35,162 nt of DNA, taken from NCBI RefSeq assembly GCF_025353065.1, contig NZ_JANXRJ010000178.1, positions 1-35,162 on the forward strand. The letters run 5' to 3'. The notes under the pieces were generated by a model. It did no database searches. It worked only from the letters and a program-made list of their open reading frames with translations, and had not been told where the DNA came from. The DNA comes from Lapillicoccus sp. Its GTDB lineage: Bacteria > Actinomycetota > Actinomycetes > Actinomycetales > Dermatophilaceae. Made by a program: the position numbers and the translations under genes. Positions 19,898 through 26,236 of the stretch are shown here, piece by piece (position 1 is the stretch's first letter; every line of letters begins with the position of its first letter).

Positions 19898-20658
19898 GAG
19901 TAGGACCTCCGCTGGTCCGGCGGTGGGATGGTGGCGCCCTTGTATTCGACGGGGATGCCGCCGAGGGGGTAGTCCTTGCGCTGCGGGTGGCCCGGCCAGT
20001 CGTCGGGCATGAGGATCCGGGTCAACGCCGGGTGGCCGTCGAACTGGATGCCGAACATGTCCCACGTCTCGCGCTCGTGCCAGTCGTTCATGGGGTAGAC
20101 CGCGACGATCGAGGGGATATGCGGATCGGCGTCCGGGCAGGTGACCTCGAGCCGGATCCGCTTGCTGCCGTGGGTGATCGAGAGCATGTGGTAGACGGCG
20201 TGCAGCTCGCGGTCGGTCTCCGACGGGTAGTGCACGCCCGAGACGCCGGTGCACATCTCGAAGCGCAGGGCCGGGTCGTTGCGCAGGGTCCGGGCGACCT
20301 CGACGAGGTGCTCGCGGCGGACGAAGAGCGTCATCTCGCCACGGTCCACCGTGACCCGCTCGACGGCCTCGGAGAAGGAGGCGCTGCCACCCACGAGTGC
20401 CCGCTCGAGCGTGTCGGCGACGTCGTCGAAGAAACCGCCGTAGGGCCGCTGGGACGCTCCGGGGAAGAGGATGGGCGACTGCAGGCCGCCGTATCCCGTC
20501 GTGTCGCCGCCCTGCCCGGCACCGAACATCCCGCTGCGGTGACCGACGACGACCGGATCGGGCGTCGTGCCGGGGGCGGCCGGCAGGTTGTCGGCGTGCT
20601 CCTCCGTCGACTCCTGACCCGAGGCGTGCGCGGTCGGCGCGAGCTTCTCGTCGGCCAT
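19894..20658 (-). CDS. nuoC: NADH-quinone oxidoreductase subunit C
   Basis: This 254 aa, 30-kDa-type peripheral subunit contains [34 protein letters not shown], with the ERE-x-WDMFGI signature, near the C-terminus. About 80 residues of hydrophilic N-terminal extension precede the conserved fold. The ATG at 20658 overlaps the nuoB stop by one base (TGATG); an open frame continues upstream but only as nuoB shadow. Confidence 0.96.
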   Translation of the reverse strand: MADEKLAPTAHASGQESTEEHADNLPAAPGTTPDPVVVGHRSGMFGAGQGGDTTGYGGLQSPILFPGASQRPYGGFFDDVADTLERALVGGSASFSEAVERVTVDRGEMTLFVRREHLVEVARTLRNDPALRFEMCTGVSGVHYPSETDRELHAVYHMLSITHGSKRIRLEVTCPDADPHIPSIVAVYPMNDWHERETWDMFGIQFDGHPALTRILMPDDWPGHPQRKDYPLGGIPVEYKGATIPPPDQRRSYS

Positions 20659-21212
20659 CAGGCGAGCAGTCCCTTCATCGCGTGCGTGGGCGTCGCGGCC
20701 AGCGCCGCCGCCTCGGCCACCCGGGCGGCCTCCTCGCGGTTGACGCCGAGCGGCATCGCCTGGATCTGCTCGTGCAGCGTGATGATGGCGTTGAGGAGCA
20801 TCTCGGGGCGCGGTGGGCAGCCCGGTAGGTAGATGTCGACCGGGATGATGTGGTCGACGCCCTGGACGATGGCGTAGTTGTTGAACATCCCGCCCGAGCT
20901 CGCGCAGACGCCCATCGAGATGACCCACTTGGGGTTCGGCATCTGGTCGTAGACCTGGCGGACGACGGGCGCCATCTTCTGGCTGACCCGTCCGGCGACG
21001 ATCATCAGGTCCGCTTGGCGCGGCGTGGCGGAGAACCGTTCCATGCCGAAGCGGGCGATGTCGTAGTCGGGTGTGCCGACGGCCATCATCTCGATCGCGC
21101 AGCAGGCCAACCCGAAGGTGGCGGGCCACATCGAGGACTTGCGCATGTAGCCCGCGAGGCCCTCGATGGTCGAGAGCAGAAAACCGGCGGGAAGCTTCTC
21201 TTCGATACCCAT
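20658..21212 (-). CDS. nuoB: NADH-quinone oxidoreductase subunit B (cluster N2)
   Basis: This 184 aa protein carries the terminal 4Fe-4S cluster N2 that reduces quinone. Ligands are the tandem Cys pair in [18 protein letters not shown] and LPGCPPRPE. The start ATG at 21212 is fixed by AGGAGGT 9 nt upstream; a longer in-frame extension overlapping nuoA lacks any support. 16 nt separate it from the nuoA stop, whose TAG is part of that SD. Confidence 0.97.
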   Translation of the reverse strand: MGIEEKLPAGFLLSTIEGLAGYMRKSSMWPATFGLACCAIEMMAVGTPDYDIARFGMERFSATPRQADLMIVAGRVSQKMAPVVRQVYDQMPNPKWVISMGVCASSGGMFNNYAIVQGVDHIIPVDIYLPGCPPRPEMLLNAIITLHEQIQAMPLGVNREEAARVAEAAALAATPTHAMKGLLA

Positions 21213-21223
21213 GGTGTGTGGAG

Positions 21224-21230
21224 ACCTCCT
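21224..21230 (-). promoter_or_regulatory. Strong SD of nuoB overlapping the nuoA stop
   Basis: AGGAGGT on the minus strand sits 9 nt before the nuoB ATG; the last two bases of the nuoA TAG stop form its beginning. It decides the nuoB start and repeats the stop-in-SD design seen at nuoK/nuoL. Confidence 0.75.
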
Positions 21231-21591
21231 AGTCCCAGTCAAGTCCGCCGCGGCGCCACACATAGGCGTAGGCGACGAAGACGGTGAGGATGAACAGGAC
21301 CATTTCGACGAGGGCGAACAGTCCCAGCGAGTTGAACGCGACGGCGAACGGATAGAGGAAGATGCTCTCCACGTCGAAGACGATGAAGAGCATCGCCGTC
21401 AGGTAGTACTTGATCGGGACGCGCCCGCCGCCGGACGCGTGCGGCGTCGGCTGGATGCCGCACTCGTAGGCCTCCATCTTGGCGCGGTTGTAGCGCTTGG
21501 GCCCGACCACGAGGCTGGTGCCGACGGACAGCACCGCGAACCCCGCACCGATGGCGAGCAGGAAGAGGAGCGGGATGTAGGAGTTGGTCAT
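21229..21591 (-). CDS. nuoA: NADH-quinone oxidoreductase subunit A
   Basis: This 120 aa, three-helix membrane subunit is the first gene of the complex I operon. It shows [11 protein letters not shown], with the Cys of the exposed loop, and [20 protein letters not shown], with its conserved acidic residues. The ATG at 21591 has GAAAGGA 9 nt upstream. A 118-bp gap with a possible promoter separates it from the MenJ-like gene upstream on the same strand. Confidence 0.96.
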   Translation of the reverse strand: MTNSYIPLLFLLAIGAGFAVLSVGTSLVVGPKRYNRAKMEAYECGIQPTPHASGGGRVPIKYYLTAMLFIVFDVESIFLYPFAVAFNSLGLFALVEMVLFILTVFVAYAYVWRRGGLDWD

Positions 21592-21673
21592 CGCCGGGCG
21601 TCCTTTCGGATCTCGTCGGGTCTCATCGGCTCGTGCGGACGGTCAGCTGCTGCGATCTCGCTGGACACATCCC

Positions 21674-21679
21674 ATCCTA
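21674..21679 (-). promoter_or_regulatory. Possible -10 box (TAGGAT) of the nuo operon
   Basis: TAGGAT lies on the minus strand in the 118-bp gap between the MenJ-like gene and nuoA, about 80 nt before the nuoA ATG. The rest of the gap holds the nuoA SD and nothing else obvious. The position 17 nt upstream has no good -35, so this is a weak call; read-through from the upstream gene is the alternative. Confidence 0.35.
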
Positions 21680-21709
21680 GGGTGACGCAGTGACACGCGC
21701 TCGGGCCGC

Positions 21710-23026
21710 TCATGCGTCGGGTGCCATCGCCGAGAGGGCGTGGATGAGCCGGTCGTCGACCCGACCCCCGCGCTGCTCCGGCAGGTTGGCCATGACCTTG
21801 AGCAGCAACCGCATCAGCGTCGTGCGCGGGAGCCCGTACTTCGTGGCGAGGCGCATGACCTCCGGGTTGCCGATGGCGTGGGCGAACCAGCGACCGAGGG
21901 TGAAGTAGCCGCCCAGCTCGTCCTTCATGGCCTTGGGGTAGCGCGCCAGCACGCGCTCCCGAGCGGCCCCGGTCGGGCGACCGAGCGCCTGCGCGACGAC
22001 CTCGGCGCCGACGCGAGCCGCCTCGAGGGCGTAGTCGATGCCCTCGCCGTTGAAGGGGTTGACCATCCCACCGGAGTCGCCGACGAGCAGCAGCCCATCG
22101 GCATACAGCGGGGTGCGGTTGAAGCCCATGGGCAGTGCTGCACCGCGGATCGGCCCGGCCGACAGGTCGGGCTCGAGGTGCCAGTCGGCGTCGATGTCCT
22201 CGACCCAGCGCCGCATGACGTCCTTGAAGTCGGTCTTGCGGAACGCCGAGGTCGTGTCGAGGGTGCCCAGACCGACGTTGGTGCGGCCGTCCTCGAGCGG
22301 GAAGAGCCAGCCGTAGCCGGGCATGAGGATGCGCTTCCCGGCGTCGTTCTTGGTCCAGAGCTCGAGGTGGGACTCCATGTAGTCGTCGCGGCGCGGAGTC
22401 GTGTAGTAGGCCCGGACCGCCACCCCCATCACACGGTCGTCGCGCTTCGGCCGGCCGACAGCCGTCGCGAGCCGCGAGGAGACGCCGTCACTGGCGATGA
22501 CGACGGGCGCGCGATAGGTCACGCTCTCGAGGGTGTCGCGGCCGGACTCGTCGAGGCGCTTGGCGGTGACGCCAGAGACGCGTCCCGACCCGTCGCGCAG
22601 CGGGCCGGTCACGCTCGTGCGCTCCTGGAGGAGGGCACCCTTGCGCTCGGCGTGCCGGGCCAGGGTCTCGTCGAACTGGCTCCGGGTGCGCACCAGCCCG
22701 TAGGACGGGAAGGAGTCGGTCTGCGGCCAGTCGAGCTGGAGGGTGTGGCCGCCGCCCTTGATGCGCAGGCCCAACGTGCGCTGCCACCCCGTCGTGTCGA
22801 TGCCGAGCGACAGGAGCTCCTTGGTCGCCCGGGGCGTGAGGCCGTCGCCGCAGATCTTGTCGCGGGGAAAGGCGGCCTTCTCGAGGAGGACGACGTCGAG
22901 GCCGTGGTCGGCGAGGTAGGCCGCCGTCGCGCTACCGCCGGGCCCGGCACCGACGACGATGACGTCGGCCGACTCCCCGCGTAGCGGAGTGCTCCCGGCG
23001 GAGCCGGAGCGGGTGCTGCTGGTCAT
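21710..23026 (-). CDS. Geranylgeranyl-reductase-family flavoprotein (MenJ-like menaquinone reductase)
   Basis: This FAD-dependent reductase of 438 aa has the N-terminal dinucleotide fold ADVIVVGAGPGGSATAAYLA, then KICGDGLTPRA, and the second FAD motif LLVGDSGGMVNPFNGEGIDYALEAARV. This combination marks the geranylgeranyl reductase/digeranylgeranylglycerophospholipid reductase family. In mycobacteria MenJ (Rv0561c) saturates one isoprene unit of menaquinone and sits by menG and a prenyl synthase, as here, so that role is the best inference. The ATG at 23026 is directly preceded by an in-frame TAG, so no longer start is possible; the SD is weak (GAAGG, 12 nt). A promoter with an iron-box-like site lies upstream. 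Confidence 0.88.
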   Translation of the reverse strand: MTSSTRSGSAGSTPLRGESADVIVVGAGPGGSATAAYLADHGLDVVLLEKAAFPRDKICGDGLTPRATKELLSLGIDTTGWQRTLGLRIKGGGHTLQLDWPQTDSFPSYGLVRTRSQFDETLARHAERKGALLQERTSVTGPLRDGSGRVSGVTAKRLDESGRDTLESVTYRAPVVIASDGVSSRLATAVGRPKRDDRVMGVAVRAYYTTPRRDDYMESHLELWTKNDAGKRILMPGYGWLFPLEDGRTNVGLGTLDTTSAFRKTDFKDVMRRWVEDIDADWHLEPDLSAGPIRGAALPMGFNRTPLYADGLLLVGDSGGMVNPFNGEGIDYALEAARVGAEVVAQALGRPTGAARERVLARYPKAMKDELGGYFTLGRWFAHAIGNPEVMRLATKYGLPRTTLMRLLLKVMANLPEQRGGRVDDRLIHALSAMAPDA

Positions 23027-23050
23027 CTACGGGGGGTGCCTTCGCTGCTT

Positions 23051-23064
23051 GTGAAGAAGTTCAC
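23051..23064 (-). promoter_or_regulatory. Inverted repeat GTGAA-N4-TTCAC in the menJ-like leader
   Basis: GTGAAGAAGTTCAC is a 5-bp inverted repeat with a 4-bp spacer, placed just after the predicted transcription start (about 23070) and 25 nt before the ATG. It could be a repressor site or a weak leader hairpin. No regulator is assigned. Confidence 0.35.
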
Positions 23065-23077
23065 GAACGTCCTCGAA

Positions 23078-23106
23078 AGTCTAAGCCCGACCCTCAGGGA
23101 TGTCAG
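23078..23106 (-). promoter_or_regulatory. Promoter of the MenJ-like gene (CTGACA-17-TAGACT)
   Basis: On the minus strand CTGACA (23101-23106) and TAGACT (23078-23083) are separated by exactly 17 bp, good matches to actinobacterial housekeeping -35 and -10 elements. The predicted start is near 23070, leaving a leader of about 45 nt. This is the best promoter I see in the window. Confidence 0.6.
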
Positions 23107-23121
23107 ATGAGGCTCACCTAA
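23103..23121 (-). promoter_or_regulatory. DtxR/IdeR-type iron box
   Basis: TTAGGTGAGCCTCATCTGA on the minus strand matches the 19-bp DtxR consensus (TTAGGTTAGCCTAACCTAA) at 15 of 19 positions, including the whole left half TTAGGT-N-AGCCT. It covers the -35 element of the promoter above, where a bound iron-loaded repressor would block transcription. Binding is inferred, not shown. Confidence 0.55.
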
Positions 23122-23147
23122 CCTGCGGCTCGGAGGGTGGAGTCGGG

Positions 23148-23891
23148 TCAGGGGGCTGCGGTGCGGGCGGGTGTGCCGGCGGGTGTACCGGCGGGTGTGC
23201 CGGCCTTGGTCGCCCGGTGCAGGGCGACGATGCCGCCGGTGAGGTTGCGCCACTCGACGCCCTGCCAGCCGGCCGCGGCCAGGCGCTGGCCGAGCGCCCG
23301 CTGGTCGGGCCAGGCCCGGATCGACTCCGCGAGGTAGACGTAGGAGTCGGGGTTGGAGGAGGTCCGCCGCGCGATCGACGGCAGCGCTCGCATGAGGTAG
23401 TTGAGGTAGACACCGCGGAAGGCACGGTTCACCGGCTGGGAGAACTCGCAGACGACGAGCCGGCCTCCCGGCTTCGTGACGCGGAGGAACTCCCGGAGGG
23501 CGACCTCGGGATCGGCGACGTTGCGCAGTCCGAACGCCATCGTCACGACATCGAAGGACCCGTCGGCGAAGGGCAGTCGCATGGCGTCCGCGGCCGTGAA
23601 GGCGAGATCGGGTCGGCGCCGGTGACCGACCTGCAGCATGCCCAGGGAGAAGTCGGCGGGGACGACCTCGATGCCTGCGTCGGCGAACGGCTCCGAGCTC
23701 GTCCCGGTGCCTGCGGCGATGTCGAGGACACGCTCCCCCGGACGGGCGTCGATGGCCCGCGTGGTGGCCCGGCGCCACAGCCGGTCCTGGCCCATCGACA
23801 GGACGTCGTTGGTCAGGTCGTACTTCGCCGCGACCCCGTCGAACATCGACGCGACGTCGGAGGGTTCCTTCTCGAGGCTGGCGCGGCTCAT
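23148..23891 (-). CDS. menG: Demethylmenaquinone methyltransferase
   Basis: This 247 aa class I SAM methyltransferase of the UbiE/MenG family catalyses the last step of menaquinone synthesis. Motifs are [24 protein letters not shown] at the N-terminus (family-specific), the SAM loop [17 protein letters not shown], and [27 protein letters not shown]. The ATG at 23891 starts the conserved region; the frame stays open upstream to 24062 but that part has no family similarity and runs into the menF start. The C-terminus is a repeated AGTP tail from a 12-bp tandem repeat. It is divergent from menF. In a menaquinone-only setting the substrate is demethylmenaquinone. Confidence 0.94.
   Translation of the reverse strand: MSRASLEKEPSDVASMFDGVAAKYDLTNDVLSMGQDRLWRRATTRAIDARPGERVLDIAAGTGTSSEPFADAGIEVVPADFSLGMLQVGHRRRPDLAFTAADAMRLPFADGSFDVVTMAFGLRNVADPEVALREFLRVTKPGGRLVVCEFSQPVNRAFRGVYLNYLMRALPSIARRTSSNPDSYVYLAESIRAWPDQRALGQRLAAAGWQGVEWRNLTGGIVALHRATKAGTPAGTPAGTPARTAAP
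23168..23203. repeat. Three 12-bp tandem repeats in the 3' end of menG
   Basis: The unit CGGGTGTGCCGG occurs three times (the middle copy has TACC for TGCC) and encodes AGTP repeats at the MenG C-terminus, outside the conserved methyltransferase fold. Copy number probably varies between strains. Confidence 0.85.
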
Positions 23892-24037
23892 GCCCCCATT
23901 CTCCCGCACCCGCGCGACGTCCGCACCGAAGGGACACCGGTATGCCGTTGCCGCGGACGCAAGGGGGGTGGAGGTGACCGATGGCACGTCGGGAGTCCAC
24001 GGCATACGGGCCGAGGGCGGCCGTACGCTTGAAGACG
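23892..24037. other. Divergent intergenic region between menG and menF
   Basis: This 146-bp region, the longest gap in the window, must hold both promoters. It carries two copies of the dispersed motif in opposite orientation, GTATGCCG at 23940 and CGGCATAC at 24000, about 60 bp apart. The + side ends in a TACGCT -10 box before menF. The menG side has a purine-rich GGGAGAATGGGGGG just before the ATG that could act as SD; I see no convincing menG promoter. Confidence 0.6.
24024..24029 (+). promoter_or_regulatory. -10 box (TACGCT) of menF
   Basis: TACGCT ends 8 nt before the menF ATG at 24038, and there is only GAAG between them as possible SD. This fits a leaderless or very short-leader transcript. 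No clear -35. Confidence 0.4.
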
Positions 24038-25324
24038 ATGTCCACCGCCCTGTCCACCCCACCCGTGCCCGCCGCCAGCGGGGCGCTCGTCGTGCGCACC
24101 ACCGCCATCGCGAATCCCGGCACCCTGCTCACCCTGCTGCCGCCACGGGCGGCCACCGACCTCTACTCCTGGGTGCGCCGCGGCGAGGGACTCGTCGGAT
24201 GGGGCCGCGCGGCGTCCTTCACCGCCTCCGGCCCGACCAGGTTCGCCGACGCGGAGAGCTGGTGGCGACGCACGGCGTCGCACGCGGTCGTGCGCGACGA
24301 CGTCGTCGTCCCGGGCACCGGTCCGGTCGTCTTCGGCTCGCTGCCCTTCGCCGACGAGTCGGCCGAAGAGGCCGTCTTCGTCGTGCCCGAGGTCGTCGTC
24401 GGCCACCGCGGCGACCACTGGTGGGTCACGACGATCGCGCACGAGCCCACGCTCGGGCCGGTGCCGCGCGTCGCACCGACCGAGCCGCCCGCGCCGCCCG
24501 TCGGGGTGACCTTCGCCGACGGCGCGCAGCCGCCGACGACGTGGGGCACCACGGTCGCCGAGGCGGTGCGGCGGATCAGCGAGGGCGACCTCGACAAGGT
24601 CGTCCTCGCCCGTGACCTGCTGGTCGGGACCGAGTCGCCGATCGACGCCCGCTGGCTGCTGACCGCGCTGGCCGCCCGCTACGACAACACCTGGACATTC
24701 TCGGTGGCCGGTCTCGTCGGCGCGACGCCCGAGCTGCTCGTCCGGCGCGACCAGGGCCTGGTCACCTCCCGCGTCCTCGCCGGCACGATCCGGCGCACGG
24801 GCGACGACGCCAAGGACATCTCTCTCGCCGCCTCCCTGGCCCGGTCGAGCAAGGACCTCGAGGAGCACGAATATGCCGTGCGCTCCGTCGCCGATGCGCT
24901 CCGACCGCACTGCTCCTCGATGAACGTCCCCGAGGCGCCCTTCGTCCTGCACCTCACCAACGTCATGCACCTCGCGACCGACGTCACCGGCGTGAGCGCC
25001 GACGACGCGTCGTCTTTGGCGCTCGCGGAGTCGCTGCACCCGTCCGCCGCGGTCGGCGGAACCCCCACGCGTGAGGCCGTCGCCCTCATCTCCGAGCTCG
25101 AGGGCATGGACCGCGGCCGGTATGCCGGGCCGGTCGGCTGGATGGATGCCGCCGGTGACGGCGAGTGGGGAATCGCGTTGCGGTGTGGGCGCTTCGAGGA
25201 GGACGACTCCTCGATGCGGCTGTTCGCCGGGTGCGGGATCGTCGCGGGCTCGGACCCCGACGCCGAGGTCGCGGAGTCGGACGCGAAGTTCGTCCCGATG
25301 CGCGACGCCCTCACCGACTCCTGA
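24038..25324 (+). CDS. menF: Isochorismate synthase
   Basis: This chorismate-binding enzyme (428 aa) converts chorismate to isochorismate, the first committed step to menaquinone. It shows [13 protein letters not shown] (Lys near residue 187, the position of the catalytic base in this family), [40 protein letters not shown] and the C-terminal [20 protein letters not shown]. The same fold makes isochorismate for siderophores (EntC/DhbC), but the neighbours menG and menD argue for menaquinone. The ATG at 24038 is chosen over an upstream in-frame ATG at 23981 because the leader residues are not family-like and a -10 box lies between them. Confidence 0.92.
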   Translation: MSTALSTPPVPAASGALVVRTTAIANPGTLLTLLPPRAATDLYSWVRRGEGLVGWGRAASFTASGPTRFADAESWWRRTASHAVVRDDVVVPGTGPVVFGSLPFADESAEEAVFVVPEVVVGHRGDHWWVTTIAHEPTLGPVPRVAPTEPPAPPVGVTFADGAQPPTTWGTTVAEAVRRISEGDLDKVVLARDLLVGTESPIDARWLLTALAARYDNTWTFSVAGLVGATPELLVRRDQGLVTSRVLAGTIRRTGDDAKDISLAASLARSSKDLEEHEYAVRSVADALRPHCSSMNVPEAPFVLHLTNVMHLATDVTGVSADDASSLALAESLHPSAAVGGTPTREAVALISELEGMDRGRYAGPVGWMDAAGDGEWGIALRCGRFEEDDSSMRLFAGCGIVAGSDPDAEVAESDAKFVPMRDALTDS

Positions 25325-25337
25325 TCCGCCACCCCCT

Positions 25338-25389
25338 CCGGATCGAGGTGTGAACGCGTCGTCGATGACGCGTTGTCACCCCAGTCCGG
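25338..25389. terminator. Palindromic repeat hairpin in the menF/DUF6891 convergent junction
   Basis: Arms of 23 nt (25338-25360 and 25367-25389) surround a 6-nt loop, with 18 positions pairing and one T-G wobble. The perfectly paired loop-proximal stem is AACGCGTC/GACGCGTT. It lies after the menF stop and overlaps the last codons of the gene coming from the other side. It has no U-tract. Its arms share the core GGAYYGRGGTG and ACGCG with the hairpin at 34536-34583, so it belongs to a repeat family that probably acts as a bidirectional terminator. Confidence 0.65.
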
Positions 25390-26185
25390 GAGCGGTGGGC
25401 CCGACGGGCAGCCGCTTGCGCCAGTCGAGCCCGGTCACCCGGATGCGCTGGGCGCAGGTGCCGTCCCACTCGACGATGAGGCCCTCACGCCGCAACGCAC
25501 CGGCGACCTCGGCGCCGACGAGCTCCTCCGAGGCGACGATCGCCGCCTGCTTGGCGTCCTCGTCCCCCGCTCGGGCGCGCTCGACGAGCGAGGGGTCGAC
25601 CCCGGCGGCGAAGTCGAAGCCGCCGAAGGCCAAGAACAGGTCGGTCCCGCCGGGCGCGAGCCGCTCGGTGTCCTGCTGGTGGAAGAACACGTAGCCCCGC
25701 GACCCGTCCACCCTCTCGTCGTCGATCTCCGCGTGGCCGCAGGTCTGGCAGCAGGCGAAGTTCATCCGCGCGACGATGCCGGTGCCGTCCAGGGCCGCGA
25801 ACGCGGCCTCGAGCCTGGGGTAGTCGCCCTCGTCGGCCCAGGTCGCCTCCTCGTCGAGCCGCTCCTGCCAGACCCGTCGCAGGACCTCACGGACGTCGTC
25901 CTCGGTCAGGTCGTAGTCGTCGTCCAGGACGTACTGCTCGACGAGCGACTCCTCGATGCGCTCGCGGGTCTCGAAGGCGGGCGCCACCATCTCCCGCGCG
26001 GAGTCCTCGAGCTCCTCCAGCTGGTCCGCCCGGCTCGTGGGCTCGGCCGCCGGCACGAGGACGGAAGCGGTCGGCGTCGGCTGGGGGGCAGTGGCGCTCG
26101 GGGCGGGCCCGGTTGGCAGGGGGTCGGGGCTCGCGACCGTGCTGTCATCGTCCTTGCGCTGGCGGAAACGGTCGAGGAAGCCCAT
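25376..26185 (-). CDS. DUF6891-like hypothetical protein
   Basis: This 269 aa soluble protein of unknown function begins MGFLDRFRQRKDD, followed by a Pro/Thr/Ala-rich linker to about residue 50, an acidic helical region (DDDYDLTEDDVREVLRRVWQERLDEE), and a C-terminal domain with MNFACCQTCGHAEID and GYVFFHQQDTERL. The CC-x2-CGH cluster suggests metal binding (inference). The architecture recalls actinobacterial DUF6891 proteins. The ATG at 26185 lies 7 nt after a TAGGCT -10 box with no SD, so it is likely leaderless; an upstream in-frame start at 26218 would lie before that promoter. It is divergent from menD and convergent with menF. Confidence 0.75.
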   Translation of the reverse strand: MGFLDRFRQRKDDDSTVASPDPLPTGPAPSATAPQPTPTASVLVPAAEPTSRADQLEELEDSAREMVAPAFETRERIEESLVEQYVLDDDYDLTEDDVREVLRRVWQERLDEEATWADEGDYPRLEAAFAALDGTGIVARMNFACCQTCGHAEIDDERVDGSRGYVFFHQQDTERLAPGGTDLFLAFGGFDFAAGVDPSLVERARAGDEDAKQAAIVASEELVGAEVAGALRREGLIVEWDGTCAQRIRVTGLDWRKRLPVGPTAPGLG

Positions 26186-26192
26186 GGACGAC

Positions 26193-26198
26193 AGCCTA
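26193..26198 (-). promoter_or_regulatory. -10 box (TAGGCT) of the DUF6891 gene
   Basis: TAGGCT on the minus strand lies 7 nt before the ATG at 26185, the same hexamer used before the MOSC gene. Its first base is the edge of a palindrome (26198-26209). Confidence 0.5.
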
Positions 26199-26209
26199 GG
26201 CACGTGCCT
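26198..26209. promoter_or_regulatory. 12-bp perfect palindrome AGGCACGTGCCT (candidate operator)
   Basis: AGGCACGTGCCT is a perfect palindrome in the 51-bp gap between the divergent DUF6891 and menD starts. It abuts the -10 box of the former and is about 28 nt before the menD GTG. A C-G pair one position further out extends it, with one mismatch, to 26196-26211. A bound dimer could affect both genes. Confidence 0.4.
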
Positions 26210-26236
26210 GGCCGCCACACGGCATACTCGGACGTC

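Noticed and set aside
23168..23203. CRISPR or regulatory array at the 12-bp repeats
   Set aside because: The repeats are contiguous without spacers and keep the menG frame, so they are a coding tandem repeat.
23892..24062. Upstream extension of menG
   Set aside because: The added 57 residues lack MenG similarity and cross the menF start; the conserved region begins a few residues after the ATG at 23891.
24038..25324. Siderophore isochorismate synthase (EntC/DhbC)
   Set aside because: The sequence alone cannot exclude it, but the neighbours are menG and menD and no siderophore genes are present, so MenF is preferred.
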